Assembly (NCBI GenBank): GCA_944990035.1
Contig: CALYLX010000037.1
Span: 124,001-188,000, forward strand
DNA from: Clitopilus passeckerianus
Lineage: Eukaryota; Basidiomycota; Agaricomycetes; Agaricales; Entolomataceae
DNA length: 64,000 nucleotides
Direction of reading: 5' to 3'
Below are positions 1 through 18,681 of this stretch, in pieces. The position numbers and the translations under genes are program-made. Position 1 is the stretch's first letter, and each line of letters starts with the position of its first letter. The notes under the pieces were generated by a model, which saw only the letters and a program-made list of their open reading frames with translations, searched no databases and was not told the origin of the DNA.

Positions 1-405
1 ATCCAATGAACATATCTAATATCGAATTTTACTTGGGGTCTGCCGCACGGTACTCACGTGTGAAAACGACTGTTGCCCTGAGTCACTAGCTAGCTATTTA
101 CTCACACCACTGTTGACCACCAGCTCGGATTGTGAACCGCAAGACTACCGGTTATCTGAACTTCGCGAATCTTATTGTTTTGAGATCTCTTTCTCGCTAT
201 TCCATTACTTGGATGATGTTCTAGTCGAGTATTAAGCGTTCATACCCAATGACTACCCAAAATGTCTGCCAAAATTATCAAACAGTCCCAGCGACCAAAA
301 ACTAAGGAGATTGTGGATTCATGTTCGTAATATCTCCTTCCGAATAACTGTATCCTCAAATGATGTGTCATTCTAGCGCACCCTCTTCTTGAAAATAATC
401 GTTCT
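1..405. other. 5' flank without a recognisable gene
   Basis: No reading frame here resembles a known protein. A CACGTG E-box-type hexamer lies near 55-60. The stretch probably holds the promoter and 5' UTR of the hydrolase that starts at 406. Confidence 0.4.
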
Positions 406-1318
406 ATGATTGAATCCATTCGTAAGGCGACCTTTGATTTTGGTCCTCAAGAGAGACACAAGGTATGAAGCACGCCCAAATATATCTCTTCTTACTCATG
501 TAATCCCTCTGCAGCTTGACGTGTATTACCCTGAAGAAACAACAGAAAATAAACAATACCCTTGCTTGGTCTACTTCTATGGTGGTGGCCTTGTCCGTGG
601 TTCACGAACCTTGGCCCCTTATCACTTGGTTTACAACAATGTTGGCGCGTTTTTCGCCTCTAGAGGGATCCTGACTATCGTTCCCGACTATCGCCTCGCT
701 CCTGGAATAATATTCCCAGAAGGCTCAGAAGATGTACGAGATGCTCTCCAATGGGTCTTTCAAAATGTGAAGGAACGTGAACCGGAACGCACTTTTATTC
801 TTGCGCATTCTGCTGGTGGACTCCATGTTTCTGGACTCATGCTTCAACCCGAATATTTCGCAACGATGGCCAAGGGGATTCGTGGCGTAATCTTCATGGG
901 TGTCCCCTTCCTTGCCTCTCCGAGCCGACCCGAATTCTTCTCGAATGCCCTGCAGTACTATGGAGGCAAGGAAGGCGTCAAGAAGAACATGCCTCTTCCT
1001 CTACTCGAACAAACGGATAAAGACTACGTCTGCGGATTCCCATCGGTCTGGAATTTGATCGCTGGAAGTGAACCCCGAGCTATTGCGAAAGCTATCCAGG
1101 CCTTTACCAAGGAGCTTGCAAATAAAGGAGGGAAGGTTGAGGAGTTTGTACTGGAGGGACATGATCATTCCAGCCCTATTTTGGCCCTTTCTTCGGGGTC
1201 CGGAGAAGAATGGGGTGAATGTGTTGCTGAATTGGTTAGGATTGCGACGGAGTCGTTGGAGCAAAATACTCATATAACTGCTACTACGCTTGAATCAATA
1301 GACCCGTCCCCTACTTAG
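406..1318 (+). CDS. alpha/beta hydrolase (esterase/steryl-deacetylase-like), one intron
   Basis: Predicted serine hydrolase of the alpha/beta-hydrolase fold, likely cleaving small esters; the substrate is unknown. I start it at ATG 406 (MIESIRKATFDFG), giving a 57 nt first exon. A 52 nt GT-AG intron at 463-514 restores the frame of the long second exon (515-1318), for 286 aa in total. Reading straight through the intron would need a non-ATG start and adds residues unlike the family. Seen in the protein: an oxyanion-hole motif of HGGG type written FYGGGL, a nucleophile elbow AHSAGG (G-x-S-x-G variant) and a late histidine in EGHDH that fits the catalytic His. There is no signal peptide, so it is probably cytosolic. 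It lies tail to tail with another alpha/beta hydrolase 110 nt downstream. Fold assignment is firm, specificity is not. Confidence 0.8.
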
Positions 1319-1427
1319 GTCTATTCTACACCCTCTGAGAATCTACAACAAAGGAACAATACTCTTCAGGAATTTCTCGGGATCTTCCCACTGCAACTGT
1401 TTCGTTGTTAGTATTGCATATTTCGTT

Positions 1428-2529
1428 TCATAGACGGAAATGATCCCTCACGAAATGATTAGCTCCTCTGACCATAATGATAGGCCGTTCGATTGCTTTC
1501 TCCCTCCATGCTTCCCCTGTCTTTTCTCCAGCATAGAAGCAAGTCCAACAAGAATTCTCGCAAAAAACGAATTTCAAGTCCATCCCATCCCATGGTTGAA
1601 ATTTGTTGAATACTGTCGCATCACTGGTCGAAGTAATGACATCTCTGCTGAACGGTCCTCTCACCATTGCAATTTCGTTGCCGCTAGTAGCGACCCCAGC
1701 ATAGCATTTCATGAAGTCAGGGTTAGACGCCTCGGTACGCCAGGTGCTCTCCCTGATAGGGTGCTGAGTAGGCTCGACGTATCTCTTGACTGGGTCCTTT
1801 TCGTCGGCTGGATAACTAAACCATCCGCAGATCCAATCTTGTAAAACATCTTCAGCTTTGGCCGGATCAGGATTGGCGGCCGCGATCCTCTGCTGTTCGC
1901 TAGCTTGGATGGAGGGGAATCCAAAACAGGTGGAGCTTGGATCTGGAATGATTTCTTAGTTTTACATTCAGGAGATACTGAAAATCTAGGTACCAAAGAG
2001 AATGTAGGACTTGACATAGGTCTTCACTAACTCTCGGAGCGAGTCAGGGAACGTGGGTGCCTGAGCAACAAAGTCAAGCCCAAAGACATTTCCCATGCTC
2101 CAGCCCATGAAGGCAATGCCACCCTTTCCATCCTTTGGCTTGCAGATACCTCCTTGGTCAACAAGGTGTTGTAGCACTTCAGCAAATTCGATAGATCGAT
2201 CTCGGAAGAATTGCCTCAGGGAAGCCTCTTCCGAGAATTGGGAAAGCTCCTTGGGAGAGAAGGGTGTCGAGCCCTGGTAGTCTCGACGATTAACAGCGAC
2301 GACTCTCAACCCATACTGCGGAGCTATATCGACGACTTTCTGAAATATCTCTGAAGGTCAATGAGCAAGAGATCAATTGGCGCTGATGGCGATTACGGCG
2401 ATTCTCACCTCCACTCCAGCCTAAGCCGTGGATGATAACGAGAGTTGTGAAGTCTTGTGCATTCTGGGGCGCTCCGCTATCGAAATAGAGGAGTTGAGCA
2501 CCTTCTTTGTTGACTGTAACAGTGGGCAT
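1428..2529 (-). CDS. alpha/beta hydrolase, three exons
   Basis: A second alpha/beta hydrolase, on the other strand and not a close copy of the first. I assemble three exons: 2529-2409, 2350-1994 and 1942-1428, with GT-AG introns of 58 and 51 nt. They join without frame error into 330 aa. Motifs: the strand and oxyanion loop VIIHGLGW near the N-terminus, the nucleophile elbow GWSMGN (G-x-S-x-G) in exon 2, and a C-terminal GANHFV block supplying the expected catalytic His. A conserved Trp-rich lid-like stretch (DWICGWFSYP) sits in exon 3. No signal peptide is seen. Such proteins are common and numerous in agaricomycetes; the substrate cannot be told from sequence. Confidence 0.78.
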
Positions 2530-2773
2530 GATAGAGACACGTTGCAGACTAGTGCAAATGAGCCGTCATTTATATGATGTTCTGCTCCCCATTGTTACAA
2601 CGCCACTTCCGACTGAGTAACCTCCCCACTTCAATAGCGCTGTCCCTCCAGCAGAAATAAGCCCAAATTGGTCCTATAGACATAGAGAATCGATGCAGGT
2701 AGGTCAGATCCCGAAACAATGCAAAGCTCGGATATATGCTAGAAAAACAGTTGATGGGTACATATGCAGTCGT

Positions 2774-7868
<5,095 letters not shown>

Positions 7869-8105
7869 CGTAACTCCCTCCCTCCTCTCCTACGCGTTCA
7901 AGCTTGTCTCACGAGAACAATATTTCTCGGATTTTTGCCGCCGTTGCGGACGTTTGCAAAGCACCCGTCGCCGTTGATTCCACTAGGAGAAGATGCAAGC
8001 AGAAATTATTATCAGCGTGACGTGACCTAGTGTGACATCTGGCTACGCGTGACGACTCTGGACTTGCGCGTCCCACATTACGCGGCTTGATTCAACTTTA
8101 TCGTC
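7869..8105. promoter_or_regulatory. 237 nt divergent promoter shared by RPC1 and SCL1
   Basis: The start codons of RPC1 (minus) and SCL1 (plus) are only 237 nt apart, so both promoters and 5' UTRs must lie here. The segment has a GC-rich part (GCCGCCGTTGCGGACG near 7937-7952) and overlapping GTGACGTGACC / CGCGTGACG motifs near 8019-8052 of CRE/ATF type. No clear TATA box is seen, as is usual for housekeeping genes. Confidence 0.55.
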
Positions 8106-9234
8106 ATGTCCAGGACTTCATATGATAGGTGAGCATCGAGAAGCTGGAATTTTGGCTGGAATCTTACTGTAATATAGATATTTGACTGTATTCTCCCCGG
8201 AGGGACGACTGTACCAAGTCGGTGAGTGGATTTCGGTACAAGATTGGGTGCAAGACGATGTTAATTGGCGATGAATGATAGAATATGCGTTCAAGGCTAT
8301 CTCTGGATCTGGGCATACGGCTGTTGCTGTGAGGGGAAAGGATACGAGCGTGGTTATCACGCAGAGAAAGGTTCCGGTGCGTATAGATTACTCGCTTGCA
8401 TCTGCCTTGATTGGAGGCTGATTGGGCACGACCTATGTAGGACAAGCTCCTCGACGCGTCGACCGTAACGCATTTGTTTAGCATCACACCTACTATCGGA
8501 TGTGCCATGACTGGTCTCTTGGGTCAGTTCGTCCCCGATCAGTTATGCTCAAAGTATGCTGAATGATCTCTGACCATGAAGCCGACTCGAGAGCTCAAGT
8601 CGCTCGGGCACGTTCAGAAGCCGCTGAATTTAGATACAAATACGGCTACGAAATTACACCCGACGCTCTTGCACGACGGATAGCAAACATCAATCAAGTC
8701 TACACTCAACGCGCCGGAATGCGACCGCCAGGAATAGGTGCTTTCATCTTCGCATTCACACTCAATAACTTCGCACTCATTCTCTTCGCAGCAATGATCA
8801 TAATTGGCATTGACCCCGAATTTGGTCCTCAGGTGTTCAAGCTTGACCCTGCTGGGTACTTCGTTGGGTTCCACGCCACGGCTGCTGGACAGAAACAACA
8901 GGAGGCCATGAACCACCTGGAGAAGAAGTGGAAGAAGCTCGATTCCGGAAGGGGAGCAGATGATCCAGTCGTAGCTGGGAAGAAGCTGTCAAGAGCTGAG
9001 GTTATTGAGGTATGATTGTGTCTGCTATTCATATGGAATGGTTCTGATGGGCTCATATAGATGGCCATTGAAGCCATGTCTACCGTGCATGCGACGGACT
9101 ATAAGCCTGGTGAGATAGAAGTTGCCATCACGTCGGAGAGTCCAGATGAGCCCGAGAAGACGAGGGGACAATGGAGGGTTATGGAGGAGGCAGAGATTGA
9201 GCAGCATTTGCTGGCATACGCAGAACGAGATTAA
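8106..9234 (+). CDS. SCL1: 20S proteasome subunit alpha-1 (Scl1/PSMA6)
   Basis: Outer-ring alpha subunit of the 20S proteasome core. Seven exons, with GT-AG introns at 8129-8177, 8222-8280/8281, 8377-8440, 8523-8581, 8738-8791 and 9010-9060, join to 792 nt (263 aa), close to the yeast protein. The N-terminus carries the alpha-subunit signature split over introns ([18 protein letters not shown]). It continues with [20 protein letters not shown], then [10 protein letters not shown] and MRPPGI joined to [20 protein letters not shown] and KVPDKLL point to the alpha-1 (PSMA6) class rather than other alpha subunits. The fifth intron (54 nt) happens to be open in frame, so a reader ignoring splicing would insert a spurious hydrophobic stretch there. 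Two more proteasome genes, RPN10 and PRE4, lie 30 kb away. Confidence 0.95.
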
Positions 9235-9475
9235 ACTTCGACCCCATTGCATATTGTTGTAGTAAAACCACTCCACTCGCATTCCTCAATGATACGTGAT
9301 CCCAAACGAGTGTATGGGTTGTAAGAGTCAAGGAGTCGGATTATTCGGTGTAACGAAGTCTAGAGTTGGTGTAAGTATTGGTTATATTCCGCTCTGAAGG
9401 TCCCAGTCAATGGTTAATGTTTGACTGATGCACCTCCGCTCTGTGAAGTGGTTCAATTAGCAGCATGTTAGCGGA

Positions 9476-9864
9476 CTATAATGCAAGAACACTCGCCATA
9501 ACAGCATCAATCTCCCAATCCTCCAAGTTTTGCTTCCAGTATCGTTCCGGGGCCTCCCAGAAGTTGGTAAACACAGCTTTTTCACCACTACTCGAGCTTC
9601 CTGCTCCCCCCGATGCTGAGGAGCCTTCCTGAGCCTTCAAAAAGTCTGCGAAACGTTCCTTGATTGAACTAGGTGCCGCTGGGTGGGCATGAGGTTCGGT
9701 GGGTGCTGTTCGTTAGAAAATATGACGCATCAATAATTGGTATTAACTTGGTTGGAATTTGTGAGGTGAATAGACGTACTTTTATCCCAGGTTCTCCTTC
9801 CAATGAATCTAATGAGCGGCTGGTGCGCGCGAGCTTGGTTGAGGACGCGGAGGGATGGGTGCAT
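9476..9864 (-). CDS. small conserved-looking protein with mitochondrial-type presequence
   Basis: A 104 aa protein from two exons: 9864-9780 and 9705-9476, around a 74 nt GT-AG intron (9706-9779). The splice joins the frames exactly (85 + 230 nt). The N-terminus (MHPSLRVLNQARAHQPLIRF, then IGRRTW) is Arg-rich with no acidic residues, like a mitochondrial targeting sequence. The middle is a Ser/Gly linker and the end is a Trp/Glu-rich block (FTNFWEAPERYW ... EDWEIDAV). I do not recognise a named family. The gene model rests on clean splicing and on the contrast between the low-complexity linker and the ordered C-terminus. Confidence 0.6.
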
Positions 9865-9988
9865 TGGGTAGAGTGACTGAAGGGCTTTGGCGGGATTAGG
9901 CTCGGACTCTCGGAGGAGGCTGGAAATTAACCAGTGCAGGGTCTGATTAAGGCTGGTTCATAACACATTGAATCTGTACATCAGATAT

Positions 9989-10077
9989 GGCAACATGGCC
10001 GAGTGGTCTAAGGCGCTAGAATCAGGTACTTGCCTATCTAGTCTTTCGGGGCGTGAGTTCGAATCTCACTGTTGTCA
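9989..10077 (+). tRNA. tRNA-Leu(CAG) with a 9-nt intron
   Basis: Cloverleaf read by eye: acceptor GGCAACA pairs with TGTTGTC (one G-U), discriminator A10077. D arm GGCCGAGTGGTCTAAGGC; anticodon stem CTAGA/TCTAG; T arm GTGAG-TTCGAAT-CTCAC. There is a long class II variable arm (around CTTTCGGGG), as in tRNA-Leu. The anticodon loop is AT-CAG-G, then nine extra bases at 10027-10035, then A. This is the normal position (between 37 and 38) for a nuclear tRNA intron. Removing it leaves a seven-base loop with anticodon CAG (10023-10025). Confidence 0.9.
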
Positions 10078-10082
10078 ATGAC

Positions 10083-10089
10083 TTTTTTT
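10083..10089 (+). terminator. Pol III oligo-T terminator
   Basis: A run of seven T's begins five bases after the discriminator base of the tRNA-Leu gene. This is the standard RNA polymerase III stop signal. Confidence 0.85.
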
Positions 10090-10440
10090 GTTTGATCTCT
10101 TTGGCGGAGAAAAAGGCGATGTGATGGGGCAGTGATGCCGTGCAGGACGGAATCAATATGACAACTATCGAGTATCGTTCAGAAAAGAACTCATATGATG
10201 ACCATAGGATGACTATCCAGCGTCGTCCAGAACGGGGCTACGATTCTATGAGTCAACTCACTGATTTTGGTGGCACTTCCTGTACAGAACGGAGCCGGTG
10301 ATGATTCTTAGCTGTCCCTCGGAAGCATGATGTTTGTCTACTATCTGACTCGACTGGGTCGCCAACCTTTAAGCATATATCAGCAGGTGGTTGTTGTAGC
10401 GCACCCCCCCCAAAAAAAAACTCTCCTCCCCTTTACCGCA
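10090..10440. other. spacer upstream of the phosphotransferase-like gene
   Basis: No gene is seen. A reading frame from 10327 runs into the next gene, but its ATG-proximal part crosses a CCCCCCCC-AAAAAAAAA homopolymer tract (about 10405-10419) and looks like 5' UTR. The ATG at 10441 is preferred. Confidence 0.45.
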
Positions 10441-11654
10441 ATGACATCATTTAACTTTGAGGCATACATCGCATCTCAGATTCCATCCCTGCAACATGGG
10501 CAGGCCCAAATCCATCTACTCTCGGGGGGATTCATAAACTTCACATCCCGAGTAACATTCGACCCACCAGTGGTCTTCCAGTCGCATACCCTACTACATT
10601 CGGCTATTCTCAAGCAGGCCCCACCCTACGTTGCCTCAGCCCCTGATCAGGAGCTCAGTGTCCATAGGCAGACTATAGAATCCAGAGCACTCGAATTCCT
10701 GGCTGGAAAAGACCCCTTGTTTCCTGTGTTAGCTGATCTATCGACCAATTTCCCCGTTCTACGATTCCCCCGACTCATCTACCATGATCTCGAGAACCAC
10801 GTACTTTGGATGACGGATCTTGGACGATGCCAGGGGCTGGCTGAATATCTAAAAGCTAAACAGTCCCCCGAGGAAGGTCATGTTCGTAGCCTCGCTAGCT
10901 ATTTAGCGAATTTCGTCTGCGAGATGTATCGCTTGACCATCGATCCTCCTCGGGCATTCCTGGATTCCTTGGAGGACTCGAAGAAAACAGAGGGTGGACG
11001 CGATATGGGCTTCCTGGCTGACATTACGAAGAGAATTTTGACTGATGCAAACGTTGAAGACGCGGAGGAGCTCTCTCAGGTGGTAAGACGTGGGTTACAG
11101 GCACGACCAGAGCATCCCTCACTGGGGATGGGTGACTTTTGGCCCGCAAGCGTCTTGATTGATCCTCAAGGTGCATGCGGGCTCATCGATTGGGAGTATT
11201 TTGGACCTTGCGACCCCACGAGTGAGCTTGGAATGTTTCGTGAGTTTATTCTTAGATTTTGACCCAGTCTGACGATGGCCTAATCTAATCCTTCACGTTA
11301 GTTGCGCATCTGCACGTCCTGTCACTCGATTTACAAACTACACCCTTAGCTGCGTTGGCTATACGAGCGTTTACCACCCAGTTTCTGAAATCCTGGGCCG
11401 AAGCCATGCGGAAACAAGATTCTTTCTCCTTTGAGAGGCGACGTGCGCTTGTCTCTCATGGACGAGAACTTGTCAATGGGGTTGATCTGTATTCCAAGAC
11501 GCTGAATGTGGAATCAAAAGCTCGATTGGTCCAAGCTGGGGCGCAGAGCTTGAGGGTTGCTCAACTCCCTGATGGCAACGAGCAATCAAGCACCTTCGGT
11601 CCCGGAGAAGGCCTTCAGTTCATATGGGATGATTTCGAGATCTTACAGAAATAG
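10441..11654 (+). CDS. aminoglycoside-phosphotransferase (APH)-fold protein
   Basis: Protein with the choline/aminoglycoside kinase fold, one of many small-molecule-kinase-like paralogues found in mushrooms; substrate unknown. Exon 1 is 10441-11239 and exon 2 11302-11654, around a 62 nt intron (11240-11301) that joins GMF to LAHLHVLSLD in frame (1152 nt, 383 aa). The N-lobe has LLSGGFINFTSRV (glycine-rich loop position) and LHSAILKQAPP (nucleotide-binding Lys). The catalytic loop reads MGDFWPASVLID and the metal-binding segment GLIDWEYFGPCDPTSELG. Compared with the classic HGDxxxxN loop, the His is Met and the Asn is Ser, while both Asp residues remain. Activity is therefore uncertain. The start at 10441 (MTSFNFEAYIA) is chosen over 10327 because of the homopolymer leader. 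Confidence 0.72.
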
Positions 11655-13143
11655 AGCCTCTCTGTATGCTAAATCTGTAATAGCGTGCTACATACCAGCT
11701 TGCGTACCGATTCCGTCTTACCGAGTTGTTGTTGATTTATCCCAAAGGGTCAACTGTAAGCAATGCGCTCTTCACGACAACTAGCACTGTCTGGCAGCGG
11801 ACGTCCGAGTTTGATGAGAAACTGAATATGAGTGCAAGGCTCGGTACCGTCGCTGTGGGTTCGTCCCTCTTTCAAGAATCAGCTGACTGTAGGGATTTGC
11901 GCTGTGTTCATATGGATTTGCCTGTGGAAGGAAGAAAAACATTATTTGACATATTAAAGGGGACGTGGCTCTGCGCTCGTGAAATTGAAAGGCCTCATTC
12001 TGAGCGCCAGGGCAATTGTTCAACGAAAAATCAATTACCATTGCCAATGACGATGTTTCCTGGGTCCCCAACTCAATGCTGCATTCAAGGGTGTGGCGGC
12101 GTTCCCTATTTCGGAGTCTGATCACGTCAATCCCCGTAACTTCAGGGGAGGCGCCAGGGAGGCACTAGACAATTTGCTCACTTCCCCACATTTGCACCGT
12201 TACCCTCAAACTGCGATAGCGGATCTTCTATTCGGAATTTTGCCGCGCAGTCTAACAAGGGACGGCGCCGGGTCAATTCAATTCTAATGAATTTGCCTGC
12301 AACCTAATTGTGCAATGGGCCGACGGAGGCAAACGGAGGCATTATTTCTGTGGTCGCTCCATACAAGCGAACGGCGGTCCCTAAAGACTATCTACACTGT
12401 TTACTCTGGTCTCCGACTGCACGGCTTCATGATCGTCTCTCAAGCTCAACGAGAAGCGGTAAAAGGCGGTAAATGCAGGTAAACAACAGGTTCTGTATAA
12501 TTGACAGTTGACAACCATCTTTGTGGTATCATCGCCTAGCTATTTTAGTTTTCCTTTCATCGGAAATGACCAGAGTTCAGGGCATACCTCAGCAGATCGC
12601 CTTTGAATGCGACTTTACCGAGTGGTCTTTGGCTCCAACGATCTCACAATGCTGGCAGAGAAAACTTGAAGACGATCAATCGATCGTGTGGTTGCTCTTC
12701 TGGGTATCTTCGACATTGATGTATTTGCTACTGTATCTCGTCCAGCTGGCCAGGTGGTTTCTGGCGTTCATCACATCTGGTATCTCATAATGGTCCATTT
12801 GGACATCTCCCAGTAGCTTGGATAGTGACAGCGTCTTGCGGAGCGTGGTCGACAAAGCGAATAATCCTTGGTCACTACGGTCAAATTCAATTGACCGCTT
12901 CATTCTTTCATGCATCGCGAGGTTTCGCTGGGCCTTGTGACCGGTTTACCGCCTTATCAATTAACGCAGCTCACTGGTGACCACTTCAAAGTTGACTGAT
13001 GCTCCGCAATCCCGTTTGGATCAGATTGCATACTCCTGGTCCTGAGCCCGGACTTCCCGTACCCACGTATGGTTGGTCCTTCTAGCTTCTGTGCTATATA
13101 AGCTGTACGTACGACTTTCCTTCAACTATACCCACAGCTCACA
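11655..13143. other. 1.5 kb intergenic region upstream of the GMC cluster
   Basis: No protein family is recognised in any frame. Short open frames at 11781-12125, 12521-12790 and 12676-12915 have no start context, splice support or motifs. The 3' end holds the promoter of the first GMC gene. Confidence 0.5.
13095..13101 (+). promoter_or_regulatory. TATA box of the first GMC oxidoreductase gene
   Basis: TATATAA within GTGCTATATAAGC, 43 nt before the ATG at 13144. A well-formed TATA box suits a regulated secreted enzyme and contrasts with the housekeeping genes nearby. Confidence 0.6.
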
Positions 13144-15426
<2,283 letters not shown>

Positions 15427-15579
15427 TACCTCATTTCCGAGCCCGCAATAAATCCGTTCATTTGCTCTGTATCTGTAACATATTACATATACCCGTGTAT
15501 ACCCAGTATAATGTCTACACAATCGTTTAAGCCTTGAACTTCCCCTTGATAATGTCGGAGGCTATAAATTACGGGATGA

Positions 15580-18500
15580 TCAATACCTATCGTTTTGCGA
15601 GGCGAGAAGGGTCTGACCTTGTTCAGCAATAGCATAAACAGAAGCTAGATAGTCGATGGCGTCAGTTTTTCTGAAGCTGAGATTAACATATCGTGCATAC
15701 CTTGAGCGTGGGACGCGAAGTGGATAGGGATAACAGATAGATCGACAACACGGAGATTTTTTGTCCCATACACCTGATGAACCATGAAGGTTTTAAGAAT
15801 CCTGTTTATAGGAGAAAACGAACCTTGAGTTCTGGACTAACGACACCTCGCTTTTCCTTCGGAAGCATGGAACAGGTACCAGCGGGATCTAGACAATTAA
15901 TTCAGTCATCTTGCTTTCGGGTATACAATGGCTACTTACGGAACGTCGAACCAAGGCATTTTTTGATCCAGGCTGCCAGCGACGGTTGCAATCAGCTAGA
16001 CGACATTCAAAGGGCTCGAAACTCCTTACTCATTAGCTGTTCGTCAGTCTTGACATCAGGTCCTGGGTTATACTCTTTGAAGTTGTTCCCTATTTGCATA
16101 TCCATATTAGATCCCAATATATCATTCCTTTCAGACTCAGGCACATACCCAGCACTTCCTTGAGTGGAGATGTCTCTGGGATCTTCCTAATAAACTTGAC
16201 CATTTCCAGCAAGGTTTGGGCATCTAGGAATTGTTAGATTCGATAACCTCCTCGAATCGGGCAGCTGACCAATATCCTCCTCGAAATAATGGGGGTCGAA
16301 GTCAGGATTGACTGCTGGGTCAGACGAAACGGCGTGCTAAAGGAGAACGATCGGCCTCGCGTTGATGATTTCCTTCAAATAGGCGTACCACAGAGCCTCG
16401 GGAGAACGGATGGTTGGTGGCAGCGACAAAGGTGATGTATCGCTTTCCAGGTAGCGGTGGGTCTATAGAGTATCAGGAAGTATATAAATAAAAATCCAGC
16501 CACTACTTACTAGGGGCAGAGCGAAATCCAGGGAATAGAATGGTCTCGCAGCCTGGAGAACCCTTCTTTAAGCGTTCGAGTTGTAATTTCAGTTGTTCAA
16601 GTCGTCCAGGCGGGTATTGAGCTTCATTCTTACTGATCTTCTCCCCAATAGCTTGATGGATGTCATCGGCCTTTTCGGACAGGCGCTGAAGGGGGCTGAA
16701 GGAGAGAAGGCCAATTCCCATAGTGTAGACCCCAGTACCGTCACCACTGTTGAATTGAGTTAGTTTTTGCAAAGCCGGCCACCGTTCATTCAACTCACAG
16801 TAGCGCAAGCTCCTTGCTCTTGATTTCCGGGTTGCGAAGGACATCAAATGTGTTGCCGATGAATGTGTCCGGGAGTTCTGTGAAGTTGATGAGTAATTCG
16901 GCGCGTAAAAAAACAAAGAAGTGAATGTACCAAAGGATACGCCGACATTAGTGTGTTCCTGCAAATTTTCGCCGACGCCTGGCAGCTCAACTTTGACCGG
17001 CACGTTGATCTTGTCGAGGACATCCTTGTTTCCGATGCCAGAAAGTTCCAAGATCTGAGGTGTCTTGAGGGTTCTATACAAGAGGTGGGTAAAGGTAAGC
17101 CAGATAGAATAGTTCTTAAACTAACCCTGCCGACAAGACGACCTCTTTGGTAGCCTTGACAATGTGGATTGCGCCTGCCTGTTGAATCTCGACCCCAGTG
17201 ATCACCACCTCATCGTTGTCGTCATCCGATATGATCAGTTTGTTAACATTGGTATCGGTGAGGATGGACAAGTTCGGGCGCTCGGCATTGGGGTTGAAGT
17301 AAGCCTAGTCAACAATTTGGTAAACCTCCGGCCGCGCTATAAAGAGAGAGATCTTACAGTAGTGGAGTAAGTTCGCGTAATTGTCCTCGAGTCGATGGTG
17401 TTAGGTATAAAGAAGACACCGTCGGGCTGTTTCAACAGTAAGCCGACATTCTTGGGTAGAGAGACGCCACATTTACATTACCAGAGAGCTAAAACCTCTG
17501 AGGTGAGAACAATGACTACGGCTAATGGAAGCAGAAGTACTAACCGGCGCAGGGGCTGGCGGGATACCCAAGGCAACCAGGGCCTATAAAAAAAAGTGAT
17601 ACACTCAGAAGAGAGACAGAGAGATGCATCTGAAAGAGGCGTACATCACGGGCTTTAACCTCGACATCCAGGAAGGACCTCGTGTGCGCCGTGACAAGAG
17701 GGCCTTGAATGGCAAAGCGTCAACGATAAGCATCGGGACCATGAAAGGAAAACGAACCATCAGTGCCACAGATCCAGTTCTCAGAATTCAGGCCACGAGC
17801 GAGCTGAGCTTCCTTGGGGAGGTGAACAAAGCTGAATCCGAAGGCGGTTTGTAAGGAAGAACGACGAGAAGAAGCAGGGGACACCTTACTTCTCAGCTTT
17901 GTTGAGGTATTTCTCGTAGTTCTTCCAGTTCCATCCGGGGTTTCCTGGGTAGTAGGATTACGAGACATCATTACGGTTAGCACGGATATGCTTACCCAGT
18001 TTCTCTAAGTCTAGTATAGAAAAGCATCAGAATTCGATAATCCTCGGCAGCGATGACGCAGGTCTCACCGTCGATATCTTCCGCAGGTGGTTTGGTCCAG
18101 CACATGAGGTTGATACCGGAGCCGCCTCCGAGACCTCTGCCGCTGTAAAACTGGTTAGAAAGACCAGGTTTTGACTAGAAGCGGAAGCACTGACGATCTC
18201 CAGACCAGAGAGGTACCACCTAGATGTTCTTGAGGTTTCTGTTCCACGATGCTAAGTTTGAGCCCAGATTCCGTTCTAGGTCACCAAACTCACAGTTTGG
18301 AAAGCCCAGTCATACTTTGGGTTCCCGAACTGGGCCCCATACTGTCCAGGACGTACTGGTGCGCTATGTGTCAGCCAAAGAAAGCTGTATATATGAGTGT
18401 CTTACACAGGAGATCGTCGTTAAGGTTGGCCGGGCCAGCTTCAAGAACAAGAACAGAGGTATCTGGGTCCTCGGAAAGTCGAGCTGCTACAACAAGGCCT

Positions 18501-18681
18501 GCGGTCTGAGGACGAGGATGAGGTTAGGAGGCCGTTCGAATTAGTAAAGCTGGGTTTACGAACACCACCACCTGGTCGGACATGGTGAAAAGTAGTCAAA
18601 ACGGTCAATCGAATTTCACTTACCACAGATAATGTAGTCATAGGATTTCTGGAGGACTTGGTCGACGGTAACGATAGGCAT
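15580..18681 (-). CDS. GMC oxidoreductase without signal peptide (choline-dehydrogenase/alcohol-oxidase-like)
   Basis: A second, divergent GMC flavoenzyme. It starts at ATG 18681 with MPIVTVDQVLQKSYDYIICG and no signal peptide, so it is probably intracellular. Exon by exon: the FAD fold continues as AGLVVAARLSEDPDTSVLVL and EAGPANL; then FGNPKYDWAFQT; SGRGLGGGSGINLMCWTKP (GMC signature 1); TPQILELSGIGNKDVLDKI (signature 2); the active-site block FHPAGTCSMLPKEKRG, whose CAT codon is split by an intron; VYGTKNLRVVDLSVIPIHFA; SHAQ joined over an intron to ASVYAIAEQ. The stop is at 15580. More than ten short introns are implied. Every motif is intact, so I treat it as functional although no frame longer than about 190 codons exists. 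Closest families known to me are glucose/choline/aryl-alcohol dehydrogenase-like GMCs. Confidence 0.85.

Noticed and set aside
410..462. Alternative N-terminus of the first hydrolase read through the intron from a TTG
   Set aside because: No ATG in that frame; the ATG at 406 plus a 52 nt GT-AG intron gives a better N-terminus and exact frame.
12521..12790. 89-codon frame with hydrophobic stretch between the phosphotransferase-like and GMC genes
   Set aside because: Starts at TTG, no splice structure, no recognisable family, and an equally long frame exists on the other strand.
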